Positions 8,555 to 17,325 of a DNA stretch of 64,000 bases are shown in pieces. Both the position numbers and the translations under genes were made by a program. The notes under the pieces are model-generated. The model made no database searches. It saw nothing but the letters and a program-made list of their open reading frames with translations, and was not told where the DNA came from. This stretch comes from CAG-492 sp045643465 (lineage in GTDB: Bacteria > Bacillota > Clostridia > TANB77 > CAG-508): NCBI GenBank assembly GCA_045643465.1, contig JAZUKV010000010.1, positions 89,791 to 153,790 of the forward strand, read 5' to 3'. How positions within the stretch are numbered: the first letter of the stretch is position 1; each line of letters starts with the position of its first letter.

Positions 8555-8905
8555 ATGGGAAAATATTCTAAGTTAGATAATAAACGTAAAAAGCAAAGAA
8601 GTTATATGATAAAAGAAGGTTCAATCAGTGAAGTAAATAGAGCTATTAAAGCAGAAGAAGAGTATAAATATTATTCTACAAATAATGAATTCAAGAATAT
8701 GGTTAAGGAATATTATGAAAAAGGTTTGTCTGCCGCTAGGATATATATCACTTTACATGATAAAGTAAAATATAATCCAAAAAATTTAATAGAGAAAATT
8801 ACTGGTGAGAAGATTGAAATTAATGATAATAGAATAGAGTATACTAAAAAGAAAAACGATAATATGTCTAAAAAGTCCTTTGAAGAACAAAATGAAGATA
8901 GGTAA
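8555..8905 (+). CDS. Small basic/acidic protein of unknown function
   Basis: A 116-residue soluble protein I do not recognise. The N-terminus is lysine/arginine rich (KLDNKRKKQRS), the middle is helical with many Glu and Tyr, and the tail is charged. There are no membrane helices, cysteine motifs or signal peptide. It starts 30 bases after typA with an AAGGA site and ends at a strong palindromic terminator, so it is probably the last gene of the typA transcript. Confidence 0.6.
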   Translation: MGKYSKLDNKRKKQRSYMIKEGSISEVNRAIKAEEEYKYYSTNNEFKNMVKEYYEKGLSAARIYITLHDKVKYNPKNLIEKITGEKIEINDNRIEYTKKKNDNMSKKSFEEQNEDR

Positions 8906-8910
8906 AATAA

Positions 8911-8942
8911 AAAAGGAAAAGAGCATGCTCTTTTCCTTTTTT
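8911..8942. terminator. Perfect palindromic terminator
   Basis: AAAAGGAAAAGAGC meets GCTCTTTTCCTTTT around a central ATG/CAT, giving a near-perfect 30-base palindrome ending in T residues; it would act in both directions. Confidence 0.85.
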
Positions 8943-8982
8943 GTAAAATATTTCATGATATAAAGAAAGGAATATAAGCAGT

Positions 8983-9579
8983 ATGAATAAAAATGAACTA
9001 GAGAGAATAAAAGAAAAAGCATTAGAGGATCATGTTCCAATCATAATGGATGATACGTTGGAAGTAATTTCTAAAATATTAATCAAAAATAAACCAAAAA
9101 GAATATTAGAAATAGGTGCAGCTGTTGGATATTCTGCAATTTGTTTTTCAGAATATTTATCAGATGGAGGTATGATTGATACTATAGAGCGTGATGAATT
9201 GCGTATTGAAGAAGCAAAAGAAAATTTTAAAAAAGCTGAAGTTGAGAATAAGATAAATCTTTATGAAGGTGATGCTGTTGAAATATTACCAACATTAAAT
9301 GAAAAATATGATATGGTATTTATAGATGCTGCAAAAGGGAAATATCCATTCTTTTTAAAGGAAGCATTACGAATGTTAAATAACAATGGAGTTATTTTTG
9401 CAGATAATATTTTATATAAAGGGTATGTTATGAGCGATTATAACAAACATAAGCAACGTACAGCTGTTAGAAATTTAAGAGAATATATAAAAGAAACTAC
9501 AGAAAATCCAAAATTGGAAACAGAGATATTAGAAGTTGGAGATGGACTTGCAATAACTTATTTAAATATGGATGAGTAG
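8983..9579 (+). CDS. trmR: tRNA 5-hydroxyuridine O-methyltransferase family (TrmR/YrrM)
   Basis: SAM-dependent O-methyltransferase of the catechol-OMT-like family. The SAM-binding motif is EIGAAVGYSAI, followed by the acidic residue in DTIERDE, the FIDAAKGKYPFF metal/substrate segment and ADNILYKG. The Bacillus member YrrM methylates 5-hydroxyuridine at tRNA position 34; assignment here rests on family similarity and the 198-residue length, so another small O-methyl acceptor is possible. It is followed after 12 bases by the sigma factor gene, so the two are likely co-transcribed. Confidence 0.75.
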   Translation: MNKNELERIKEKALEDHVPIIMDDTLEVISKILIKNKPKRILEIGAAVGYSAICFSEYLSDGGMIDTIERDELRIEEAKENFKKAEVENKINLYEGDAVEILPTLNEKYDMVFIDAAKGKYPFFLKEALRMLNNNGVIFADNILYKGYVMSDYNKHKQRTAVRNLREYIKETTENPKLETEILEVGDGLAITYLNMDE

Positions 9580-9591
9580 AGGAGGATTTTT

Positions 9592-10527
9592 ATGAACAAA
9601 ATTCAAGAATCTGTTCACTATGATTTTGAAAAACTTAAAGAAAATAAGCAATTTTTTGATGAATTTTATGAAAATAATTATAAACTAGTATATAGAATTT
9701 GTTTATCAATACTAAAGAATGAAGATAATAGTGAAGATGTAGCACAAAATGTTTTTGAAAAAATATATAAGTTGGATAATGAAAAATTACCAAAAGAATT
9801 TGAAGCATCATGGTTATATAAAGTAGTAAAGAATGAAGCTCTTCAATTTATAAGAAAAACTAGATACAGTCTTCCAATTGATGAAAATATAGAAGAAATA
9901 TCAAATGATAATGAAATTAATAATATTGAAGATAGACAAAGTTATGATAAAATGGTAAAAAAATTGAATAAGAAACAAGAGCAAGTAATTAATTTAAAAG
10001 TACTAGCAGATTTTACTTTTAGAGAAATAGGAGAAATTTTAGCAATGCCAACTGCTACAGTTCAATGGTATTATTATAGATCAATTACTTCATTAAAAGT
10101 CGCAGTTTCAAATTTTGCAATGTTTATTATTGCATTTGTAATAGGACTTAAAGTGAAATTTAATGTTGATGACAATAATAAAGAAACAGAAAATTATCAA
10201 TCTAATTGTGAACAGGCTACAACAGATAAAGAGCTAGAAAGTAAAACAGAAAATCCTACATATATTGAAAATGTTGAAAATATTGAAAAAAATAAAAAAT
10301 TGGAAGAAAATGATATAACAAACATTATATCTGGAGAAGTAAGCTCTTGTGAGGATACTCAGTATTCAGAAATTTCTGAAACAAGTTTTGTTAAATCAAT
10401 AACTTCATATAAAGGAATTATAGGAATTTCATTCATATTTTTAACAATTTCAATAATTTTTATAATTTTTTTCAAAAAAAACCAACAAAAATTAAAATTA
10501 AAACATCTAAAAAGTGAAAGTAAATAA
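9592..10527 (+). CDS. ECF-type sigma factor with two C-terminal membrane helices
   Basis: The N-terminal part is a sigma-70 family ECF factor: region 2 at about residues 22-95 (NYKLVYRICLSILKNEDNSEDV, then ASWLYKVVKNEALQFIR) and region 4 at about 120-168 (KKQEQVINLKV, then FTFREIGEILAM). Unlike ordinary ECF factors of about 180 residues it continues to 311: a hydrophobic helix at 170-186, an acidic Asn/Glu-rich stretch of about 87 residues, a second helix at 276-294 and a lysine-rich tail. The likely topology is both ends inside with an external loop, tethering the sigma factor to the membrane. It is followed by a VWA lipoprotein gene. Function as a surface sensor-regulator is inference. Confidence 0.8.
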   Translation: MNKIQESVHYDFEKLKENKQFFDEFYENNYKLVYRICLSILKNEDNSEDVAQNVFEKIYKLDNEKLPKEFEASWLYKVVKNEALQFIRKTRYSLPIDENIEEISNDNEINNIEDRQSYDKMVKKLNKKQEQVINLKVLADFTFREIGEILAMPTATVQWYYYRSITSLKVAVSNFAMFIIAFVIGLKVKFNVDDNNKETENYQSNCEQATTDKELESKTENPTYIENVENIEKNKKLEENDITNIISGEVSSCEDTQYSEISETSFVKSITSYKGIIGISFIFLTISIIFIIFFKKNQQKLKLKHLKSESK

Positions 10528-10547
10528 TTTACTTTCACTTTTTTTAT
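10509..10547 (+). terminator. Terminator overlapping the end of the sigma factor gene
   Basis: AAAAGTGAAAGTAAA pairs with TTTACTTTCACTTTT, with the stop codon in the loop, followed by T residues. The downstream VWA gene may therefore rely on partial read-through or its own promoter. Confidence 0.8.
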
Positions 10548-10587
10548 ATTTATAATAAGACAAAAGGAGAAGAAAGGAAGAGATATT

Positions 10588-12342
10588 ATGAAAAACACAA
10601 AAAAAATAATATTGATTATAGTTATAAGTATTATAATTATAGGTATTTTATTAGGAAGTTGTTACTTTTTTATATTTAAAGGAAGAAATGCATTAGCAAA
10701 AGTGGATGATTGGGAATATGGCAGTAATAAAAGAAGTAAATTAAGTAGTATGTTTGATGCAAGCAGTATAAGTAGTGGTGGAACTACTGTTTATGAATCA
10801 GCAAGTTCAAAATCATCAGAAGATTCATATTTAGGATATACTGTTGGTGGAGCTAGTAATATAGAGAATTTTAGAAAAAATATTAAAAATAATTATTTAC
10901 CATTAACAACAGATATTACGTATAATGGATTATATTCTGAATATTATTTTGATACAGCAAGATCAAATGGAAAATCTGATGAGATGTTTTATCCAACATA
11001 TTCAACAGCAGTTTCAACAGATCCATTTTCAGGAAAAAGAGAAGAATATATTTCAGTTGGATTAAATTCAAATATTAAAGAAAGTGATTTTAAAAGAAAG
11101 AAGATTAATTTAGTTTTTGTAATAGATATTTCAGGCTCAATGCAATCTGCTTTTAATTCATATTATTATGACAAAAAATTAACAGATAAATCTAGTAATG
11201 ATAATAAAAGTAAAATGAAAATAGCAGAAGAATGTGTAAATAATTTAATAGATAAGTTAAATCCAGACGACAGATTTGGAATTGTTTTATTTGATGATTC
11301 TGCATATCTAGGAAAAAAGATATCAACAGTATCAGATACAGATTTAGGTGCAATCAAAAATCATTTATTAGAAGTAGAGCCACAGGGTGGAACAAATTTT
11401 TCATCAGGATATAAACAAGGAACAGAGCTATTTAATGAATATTTAAATGATGATTCATACCAAAATAGAATAATTGTTATAACTGATGCAATGCCTAATG
11501 CTGGAGATACGTCATCAACAGGTTTGATAGGAATGATGAAAGAAAATGCTAAAAAGAAAATTTATACAACATTATTAGGTGTTGGAGTTGATTTTAATAC
11601 AAAATTAATAGAAGAAATTTCAGATGTAGAAGGAACAAATTATTATTCAGTGCATAATTCAGAAGAATTTAATAAAGTACTAGTAAATGAATTTGATTAT
11701 ATGATAACACCATTAATATTTAATTTAAATTTTAATTTTATATCAGAAGGATACGAAATTGTAAATATATATGGCTCAGATTCTGCAAATAAAGAAACAG
11801 GAAATATAATGCATATAAATACATTATTCCCATCAGCAAGTAATTCAAATGGAGAAGTTAAAGGTGGAATAGTAGTCTTGAAAGTAAGACATAAAGAAAA
11901 TTGCAAAAATGATGATATGGCTCTTACTGTAGAATATGAGGATGCAAATGGAAAAAAGCATTCAATAAAACAAGAAGTAAGTTTTTTTCAAATGCTTGAG
12001 GATTACTATGACAATACAGGAATTAGAAAAGCTATAGCTTTGGCTAGATATGTAAATGTAATGAAAAATTGGATATTATCAGAAAATGATACTGAGAAAA
12101 AATTGATTAATTATAGCTTGGAAGATGGTATTCCAGAGATGAATTATAGTGAAGATTATATTACAAATATTTTAGGTATTCATGAGAGAAAATCTACAAA
12201 ATTAAAAGTTAGTGATGAATATGCTCAAAATAAATTTAAAGCAATGAAAAATTATATGCAAAAGGAATATGATGAATTAAAAGATGAAACTTTGAAGCAA
12301 GAATTAGAAATACTAGATTATTTGATAAATTATAATAAATAA
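10588..12342 (+). CDS. Membrane-anchored von Willebrand factor A domain protein
   Basis: A 584-residue exported protein. The first 30 residues are a hydrophobic signal ending LLGSC, so Cys25 could be lipidated, although the Gly at -2 is not ideal and a simple membrane anchor is possible. A VWA domain starts near residue 172: its MIDAS metal site is D180-x-S182-x-S184 in FVIDISGSM, with GGTNFSSGY and ITDAMPN supplying the other ligands. VWA domains bind proteins or matrix through this metal. The C-terminal 200 residues are unassigned. It follows the membrane-tethered sigma factor after 60 bases, which suggests a shared pathway at the cell surface. Confidence 0.82.
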   Translation: MKNTKKIILIIVISIIIIGILLGSCYFFIFKGRNALAKVDDWEYGSNKRSKLSSMFDASSISSGGTTVYESASSKSSEDSYLGYTVGGASNIENFRKNIKNNYLPLTTDITYNGLYSEYYFDTARSNGKSDEMFYPTYSTAVSTDPFSGKREEYISVGLNSNIKESDFKRKKINLVFVIDISGSMQSAFNSYYYDKKLTDKSSNDNKSKMKIAEECVNNLIDKLNPDDRFGIVLFDDSAYLGKKISTVSDTDLGAIKNHLLEVEPQGGTNFSSGYKQGTELFNEYLNDDSYQNRIIVITDAMPNAGDTSSTGLIGMMKENAKKKIYTTLLGVGVDFNTKLIEEISDVEGTNYYSVHNSEEFNKVLVNEFDYMITPLIFNLNFNFISEGYEIVNIYGSDSANKETGNIMHINTLFPSASNSNGEVKGGIVVLKVRHKENCKNDDMALTVEYEDANGKKHSIKQEVSFFQMLEDYYDNTGIRKAIALARYVNVMKNWILSENDTEKKLINYSLEDGIPEMNYSEDYITNILGIHERKSTKLKVSDEYAQNKFKAMKNYMQKEYDELKDETLKQELEILDYLINYNK

Positions 12343-12353
12343 GATTGTGAAAA

Positions 12354-12392
12354 AAAGGTACATTATTTTCTAATATAATGTATCTTTTTTTG
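12354..12392 (+). terminator. Terminator after the VWA gene
   Basis: GGTACATTAT and ATAATGTATC pair around TTTCTAAT, then a run of seven T. Confidence 0.85.
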
Positions 12393-12462
12393 ATATAAAT
12401 TAAAAGTAACAAAAAATATATGAATTCATAAAATATACAAATAGTATGAAAGGAATTTTTTT

Positions 12463-12846
12463 ATGAATGATTTATTGATTTTTTTTGCTTTACCAATAGC
12501 TACTATAATATTTTCGATTGTTTTACAAAGATTAATTGGAAGTTCGATATTAACAGCATTAACTATATTTGCAAGTTTTTTAATAGTAGCATTTTTGCCT
12601 GGAAATGAAATATTTTTAGTTTTAGCTATTGTCTATGGAATATTAGCATATGTTACTGCAATAATCTCGAGATTTATACGAAATTATATTGTAAATAATT
12701 CAAACGATTCTAGTGATAACAGTTGTGGTTGCAACAACAATGGAAATAATTCAAATATTAATGATGATTCTGGTCAAGATTGCGGTTGTAATAATAGAAA
12801 TTATATTAATTACAGACCTTTTTTAGGTAGAAGAAATTTTAGATAA
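12463..12846 (+). CDS. Small membrane protein, DUF2651 (YbeF)-like, with CGCN tail
   Basis: A 127-residue protein whose first 80 residues form two or three membrane helices (DLLIFFALPIATIIFSIV, then LTALTIFASFLIVAFL and FLVLAIVYGILAYVTAII), resembling the small DUF2651 family. The remaining tail is rich in Asn and Ser with two Cys-Gly-Cys-Asn motifs. No function is known to me. It is a single gene with an AAGGAA site. A second membrane protein in the window (48797-49234) also carries CGC motifs. Confidence 0.5.
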   Translation: MNDLLIFFALPIATIIFSIVLQRLIGSSILTALTIFASFLIVAFLPGNEIFLVLAIVYGILAYVTAIISRFIRNYIVNNSNDSSDNSCGCNNNGNNSNINDDSGQDCGCNNRNYINYRPFLGRRNFR

Positions 12847-12899
12847 TTGAATATATTTTAATATGAAATAAGTAGTATGATTACAAAATAACAGTTAAG

Positions 12900-12928
12900 T
12901 TGACAAATTATGTAAAATAATATACAAT
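12900..12928 (+). promoter_or_regulatory. Sigma-A promoter of the L,D-transpeptidase gene
   Basis: TTGACA (12900-12905), 17-base spacer, TACAAT (12923-12928), 36 bases before the chosen start. Confidence 0.75.
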
Positions 12929-12964
12929 TAAGTATAGGAGATTTTTATATAGGAGATGATGTAT

Positions 12965-14020
12965 ATGAAAAATAAAAAAATATACATTGGTATTATAGCT
13001 GGCTTAACTGTAGTAGGAATAATAATTGCTAGTATTTTCTATATTAAAAACAATAAGGACGCAGAAATATCAAAATTTATAAAGAATATTACAAATTCAA
13101 CTACTAAAGAAGCAATGAATGAAACTGAAAAAATTTTAGAAGAGAATACCAATGAAAATAATATTGAAAAAGAGCCGGAAAAAAATCAGCAAGAAGAGCA
13201 GCAGCAAGTGCAACAGGAAGGAATGAAAGAGGAAAATAAAAATGAAGAAGTTTTAGCAAAAACTGAATCTGCTGTTGTATCTAATGTAAAAAATACTGAA
13301 GAAACAGTAAAAAAAGAAATTGAAGTAACACCATTACAAAAAAATATGTATGTAAATTGTAATAGTTTAAATATTAGAAGTGGTCCTGATACTGGATATT
13401 CTACAATTGGAGCGGTTACTAAAGCTACAGAGCTTAAGATTACAGGTCAAGCAGGATCATGGTATAGGATAAACCATAACGGAAAAGTTGGTTATGTATT
13501 AGGTTCATATCTTTCTAGTACGAAACCAAAAGTTGAAGAAAAAGTAGAAACATCTTCAGTAACTGTAACAAATGTAACAAGAGAATCAGGAACAGTTGTA
13601 AGCAATTTAATAATTATTAATACTAGAAAAAATACATTGCGTTATTATACTAATGGTTCATTGTGTAGATCTTATTCATGTGCTACAGGTGCTAGTGGAA
13701 CAAGTACTCCACAAGGAAAATTCCAAATATTCGAAAAATTAAAAAATAGACCTTATTATAAATTAAATATACCAGGTGGAGCTCCGAATAATCCATTAGG
13801 TCCAAGATGGATGCAATTTAAATCTGGTGGTTATGCAATTCATGGTACTAATACAGAATCAAGTATAGGAAATAATGTTTCTCATGGATGTGTAAGAATG
13901 CATAATGCAGATGTACTTGAATTATATGATTTAGTGCCAATCGGAACAACCGTAATAGTAAAAAGTACAAGCCAATCAGATAAAGATATAGCAGGTGGAT
14001 ATGGAATATTTATAGAATAA
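12965..14020 (+). CDS. Membrane-anchored L,D-transpeptidase with SH3 domain
   Basis: Cell-wall enzyme. After a membrane helix near residues 5-25 and a Gln/Glu-rich linker, an SH3b domain spans about 125-180 (NSLNIRSGPDTGYSTIG), then a YkuD L,D-transpeptidase domain about 210-345. The active-site motif SHGCVRM is complete, with His307 and Cys309, as is the upstream HGT motif. The enzyme forms 3-3 peptidoglycan cross-links or attaches wall proteins. I chose ATG 12965 because AGGAG at 12951-12955 is correctly spaced for it, while the ATGs at 12956 and 12959 touch that site. The gene is monocistronic between its own promoter and terminator. Confidence 0.9.
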   Translation: MKNKKIYIGIIAGLTVVGIIIASIFYIKNNKDAEISKFIKNITNSTTKEAMNETEKILEENTNENNIEKEPEKNQQEEQQQVQQEGMKEENKNEEVLAKTESAVVSNVKNTEETVKKEIEVTPLQKNMYVNCNSLNIRSGPDTGYSTIGAVTKATELKITGQAGSWYRINHNGKVGYVLGSYLSSTKPKVEEKVETSSVTVTNVTRESGTVVSNLIIINTRKNTLRYYTNGSLCRSYSCATGASGTSTPQGKFQIFEKLKNRPYYKLNIPGGAPNNPLGPRWMQFKSGGYAIHGTNTESSIGNNVSHGCVRMHNADVLELYDLVPIGTTVIVKSTSQSDKDIAGGYGIFIE

Positions 14021-14042
14021 AAAATAATAAACTTTTGCAAGT

Positions 14043-14082
14043 AAAAAGCATAAATTCTAAGGATTTATGCTTTTTATTTTTT
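14043..14082 (+). terminator. Terminator after the L,D-transpeptidase gene
   Basis: AAAAGCATAAAT pairs with ATTTATGCTTTT around TCTAAGG, followed by T-rich sequence. Confidence 0.85.
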
Positions 14083-14104
14083 GATTTTAAATTTGTATAA
14101 TATG

Positions 14105-14133
14105 TTGACAAGTTATAAACTGAGTAATATAAT
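14105..14133 (+). promoter_or_regulatory. Perfect consensus sigma-A promoter
   Basis: TTGACA (14105-14110), exactly 17 bases, TATAAT (14128-14133). It drives the nucleotidyltransferase-like gene. Confidence 0.85.
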
Positions 14134-14137
14134 GCCA

Positions 14138-14160
14138 CGTAAGCATAAAATATGCTTACG
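14138..14160 (+). promoter_or_regulatory. Perfect palindrome at the transcription start
   Basis: CGTAAGCATA, three A, TATGCTTACG: a 10-base perfect inverted repeat beginning five bases after the -10 box, where transcription should start. It may be a repressor operator or a 5' stabilising hairpin in the mRNA. Confidence 0.6.
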
Positions 14161-14192
14161 CAGAAACGACGATTATAGAATAGGAGGTTATC

Positions 14193-14732
14193 ATGAGCTA
14201 TAACTACGAAGTGCAACGCAATGAAAATATCCAACGGTTTAGCAGTGAAGAGCTAGCCGAGAAAAAGGCATTTTTATTGAAGATTGCCAAAAGATTTAAC
14301 GAAGCGGGTATCAAGTGGTGTCTGACATGTTCTTCAACTTTGTTTTTCAGAGGAATAGTAAAAGAATTTGACGATTTTGATTTTTTGATAGACTGGCAAT
14401 ATATTTCAAAAGCAATTGAAATTGTCAAAGAATTCGACTGCCAAAATCTACCAAAAGGAGATCAATCAATTTTTTCATCTACGCTTTTTAATAAGTATAG
14501 ATGCGGAAAAGTCAAATTTGATTTATTTTCAGAGTGGAGAATTTCAAATTTTTTCAACTTTGAATATTGCTACAATCCAGATGATGTTGAAGATTTCTTG
14601 ATTGAAGACACAAAGATAAATATGATATCAGCTAAAATACAATATCTTTTGTATTCTGCGATGAGTCCTTGGTGGCCTCGAAGAAGAATGCAGGCAGGTC
14701 TTGTATCATGTTATCTTGAAGATAAGAACTAA
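14193..14732 (+). CDS. Nucleotidyltransferase-fold protein, likely horizontally acquired
   Basis: A 179-residue soluble protein that resembles the stand-alone nucleotidyltransferases of the minimal/aminoglycoside-type fold: a helix and strand (FNEAGIKWCLTCSSTLFFRG) followed by an acidic D-x-D pair (Asp61 and Asp63 in EFDDFDFLID) in the position of the catalytic metal ligands, with a third possible ligand in KVKFDLFS. The usual GS motif is only partly kept (CSS). The substrate is unknown. Base use differs from the neighbours: more GAG, GCC, CGA and CAA-type codons. It has a consensus promoter, a palindrome and its own terminator, and no partner gene. Confidence 0.5.
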   Translation: MSYNYEVQRNENIQRFSSEELAEKKAFLLKIAKRFNEAGIKWCLTCSSTLFFRGIVKEFDDFDFLIDWQYISKAIEIVKEFDCQNLPKGDQSIFSSTLFNKYRCGKVKFDLFSEWRISNFFNFEYCYNPDDVEDFLIEDTKINMISAKIQYLLYSAMSPWWPRRRMQAGLVSCYLEDKN

Positions 14733-14746
14733 AACTATAATTGACA

Positions 14747-14783
14747 ACTAGGTGCGGAGGCTTTTTTTGCTTCCGCACTTAGT
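14747..14783. terminator. Long hairpin with T-run in the loop
   Basis: ACTAGGTGCGGAGGC pairs with GCTTCCGCACTTAGT (15 pairs, two G-U) around seven T. The T-run is in the loop rather than after the stem, so termination efficiency is uncertain. Confidence 0.6.
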
Positions 14784-14842
14784 GACTACAAATAAATGAT
14801 TATAAAAGTTAGGATATATATTATTGAAAGGAATATTGCAAT

Positions 14843-15496
14843 ATGGATAATGGAATTTTAAAATTTTTAGGAAGTGATAGTGGTTTTGGAGATTGTAATA
14901 ATTCTGCGTATATAGAAGATAATACAAAGTTTATATTGATAGATTGCGGATATACAGTATTTAATATTGTAAAAAGTAAGTTTGATTTAAAAAAATATGC
15001 AGAAATTGATGTAATAATAACACATCTACATAACGACCATGCAGGATCTTTAAGCCAATTTATAATGTATTTGTGGTTTGGATATGGTAAAAAAGTAAAT
15101 GTATATAGCAAATGTTCTAGGATTAAAGATTATTTAGAAATTACAGGAACTCCGGAAGAAGCGTATAATTTAACAAATGGAAATAATAATTTAAAATTTA
15201 TTAAAACAAATCATGCAAAAGAGCTAGATGCGTATGGTTTTGAAATGAAATATAAAGATAAAAAATTTGTATACACAGGAGATACTTGTATATTAGAGCC
15301 ATATTGTGAATATTTAGAAGATGCTGATGAATTTTATGTAGATATTTCTGTTGGAAGTGATGTTCATTTAAAGATTAAGGATGTATTAGAAAAGCTTAAA
15401 GATATTAAGAATAATGGAACAGAAATATATATTATGCATACAGATGACAAAATGTACATAAAACAAATCATAGGAAACGAATTTATTATTGTTTAA
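14843..15496 (+). CDS. Metallo-beta-lactamase fold hydrolase
   Basis: A 217-residue MBL-fold protein. The zinc signature THLHNDHAG (H-x-H-x-D-H) is at residues 60-68, followed by further ligands in FVYTGDTC. The fold and size are similar to small RNase Z/phosphodiesterase-like hydrolases, but the substrate cannot be read from the sequence. The start has an AAAGGAA site. It ends 67 bases before aspS, and no terminator lies between, so co-transcription with aspS is possible. Confidence 0.8.
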   Translation: MDNGILKFLGSDSGFGDCNNSAYIEDNTKFILIDCGYTVFNIVKSKFDLKKYAEIDVIITHLHNDHAGSLSQFIMYLWFGYGKKVNVYSKCSRIKDYLEITGTPEEAYNLTNGNNNLKFIKTNHAKELDAYGFEMKYKDKKFVYTGDTCILEPYCEYLEDADEFYVDISVGSDVHLKIKDVLEKLKDIKNNGTEIYIMHTDDKMYIKQIIGNEFIIV

Positions 15497-15563
15497 TAAA
15501 CATATATGTGATATAATAAAAACGATTTTTTATAAAATAGAAAATGGAGAGAGGATTGATAAA

Positions 15564-17324
15564 ATGAATAATACATATAGAACTCATACATGTGGAGAAT
15601 TAAATATAAATAATATAAATCAAGAAGTAAGATTATCAGGATGGGTACAAAGAATTAGAAATTTAGGAGCAATGAAATTTATTGATTTAAGAGATCAATA
15701 TGGAATTACTCAAATTGTTATATCAGATGAAGAAAAATTCAAATCAGAACTTGAACAAATAGTTACAGAATGTGTTATTCAAGTAAATGGTACAGTAGTT
15801 GAAAGGTCAAATAAAAATGACAAAATTCCAACAGGTGAAATTGAAATTGATGCAAGCGAAATAAAAATATTAGGAAAATGTAAATCTACACTTCCTTTTG
15901 AGGTAAATTCAGAAAAAGCTGATATAAATGCTGTTAGAGAAGATTTGAGATTAGAATATAGATTTTTAGATTTAAGAAATGAAAGAATACACAATATTTT
16001 ATTACTTCGTTCACAAGTGATGCAAACATTAAGAGCAAAATTATGTGAGCTAGGATTTTCTGAAATACAAACTCCTATTTTGGCAAACTCATCACCAGAA
16101 GGAGCTAGAGATTATTTAGTGCCAAGTAGATTGCACGAAGGAGAATTTTATGCTCTTCCACAAGCACCACAACAATTCAAACAATTATTAATGGTTTCAG
16201 GATTTGATAAATATTTCCAGATAGCTCCATGTTTTAGAGATGAAGATCCTAGAGCAGATAGAGCACCTGGAGAATTTTATCAAGTAGATTTTGAAATGAG
16301 TTTTGCAGAGCAAGAAGATGTATTTAACGTTCTTCATGAATTATTTATACCAACATTCAAAAAATTCACAACATGGAAGGTAGATGATGGTCCATTTATA
16401 CAAATTCCATATAAAGAAGCTATGGAAAAATACGGTATAGATAAACCAGATTTAAGAAATCCATTAATAATTCAAGATGCAACTAAATATTTTGAAGGAA
16501 CAGAATTCAATGCTTTCAAAGATAAAACAATAAAAGCAATAGTTGTACCAAATGGTGCAGAGCAAGGAAGAAAATTCTTTGATAATATGACAGAATTTGC
16601 TGTAGAAGAAGCAGGTGCTAAAGGATTAGCATGGGCAAAATTCGATAATGAATTAAATGCAACAGGTGGAATATCTAAGTTCATCACAGATGAAGTAAAA
16701 GCAGGATTAAAAGAAAATCTTGGAATAAAATCAAATGATGCAATATTCTTTATAGCAGATGAATTTAAAGTAGCTCAAAAAATAGCTGGTTTAGTAAGAA
16801 TCGAGTTAGGAAAGAGATTAGATTTATTAGAAAAGGATGTATACAAATTCTGTTTAATAACAGAATTCCCAATGTATGAATTATCAGAAGAAGGAACAAT
16901 AGACTTCAATCATAATCCGTTTTCTATGCCAAAAGGTGGAATGGAAGCATTAATAAACCAAGATCCATTAGATATAGTAGCATATCAATTTGATGTTGTA
17001 TGCAACGGATTTGAAATGGCATCAGGTGCTGTAAGAAACCATAATCCAGAAATAATGGTCAAGGCTTTTGAAATAGCAGGATACAATGAAAAAGATGTAG
17101 AAACACGTTTTGGAGCATTATACAAAGCATTCCAATATGGAACACCACCACATGCAGGAGCAGCTCCAGGATTAGACAGAATGATAATGCTAATCGCAGA
17201 TTCACAGAATATTAGAGAAGTAATAGCATTTCCAAAAAACAAAAAAGCAAGAGATGTATTAATGAATGCACCATCAAAAGTTACAGAAGAGCAATTAAAC
17301 GATGTTCATATAAAATTAAAATAG
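15564..17324 (+). CDS. aspS: Aspartyl-tRNA synthetase, bacterial type
   Basis: Class IIb synthetase that charges tRNA-Asp. The order is the OB-fold anticodon domain (VRLSGWVQRIRNLGAMKFIDLRD), the class II core with PQAPQQFKQLLMVSGFDKYF and CFRDEDPRADR, the bacterial GAD insertion domain in the middle, and a C-terminal motif 3 (PPHAGAAPGLDRMIMLIA). The usual EFTQID motif reads PGEFYQVDFEM, a lineage variant. I chose ATG 15564 with GAGAGG ten bases upstream, giving 586 residues as usual; the open frame back to 15489 is an unconserved extension. A REP-type repeat begins one base after the stop codon. Confidence 0.95.
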   Translation: MNNTYRTHTCGELNINNINQEVRLSGWVQRIRNLGAMKFIDLRDQYGITQIVISDEEKFKSELEQIVTECVIQVNGTVVERSNKNDKIPTGEIEIDASEIKILGKCKSTLPFEVNSEKADINAVREDLRLEYRFLDLRNERIHNILLLRSQVMQTLRAKLCELGFSEIQTPILANSSPEGARDYLVPSRLHEGEFYALPQAPQQFKQLLMVSGFDKYFQIAPCFRDEDPRADRAPGEFYQVDFEMSFAEQEDVFNVLHELFIPTFKKFTTWKVDDGPFIQIPYKEAMEKYGIDKPDLRNPLIIQDATKYFEGTEFNAFKDKTIKAIVVPNGAEQGRKFFDNMTEFAVEEAGAKGLAWAKFDNELNATGGISKFITDEVKAGLKENLGIKSNDAIFFIADEFKVAQKIAGLVRIELGKRLDLLEKDVYKFCLITEFPMYELSEEGTIDFNHNPFSMPKGGMEALINQDPLDIVAYQFDVVCNGFEMASGAVRNHNPEIMVKAFEIAGYNEKDVETRFGALYKAFQYGTPPHAGAAPGLDRMIMLIADSQNIREVIAFPKNKKARDVLMNAPSKVTEEQLNDVHIKLK

Positions 17325-17325
17325 T

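Noticed and set aside
15489..15563. N-terminal extension of AspRS
   Set aside because: Upstream of the ribosome binding site of ATG 15564 and unlike the family start.
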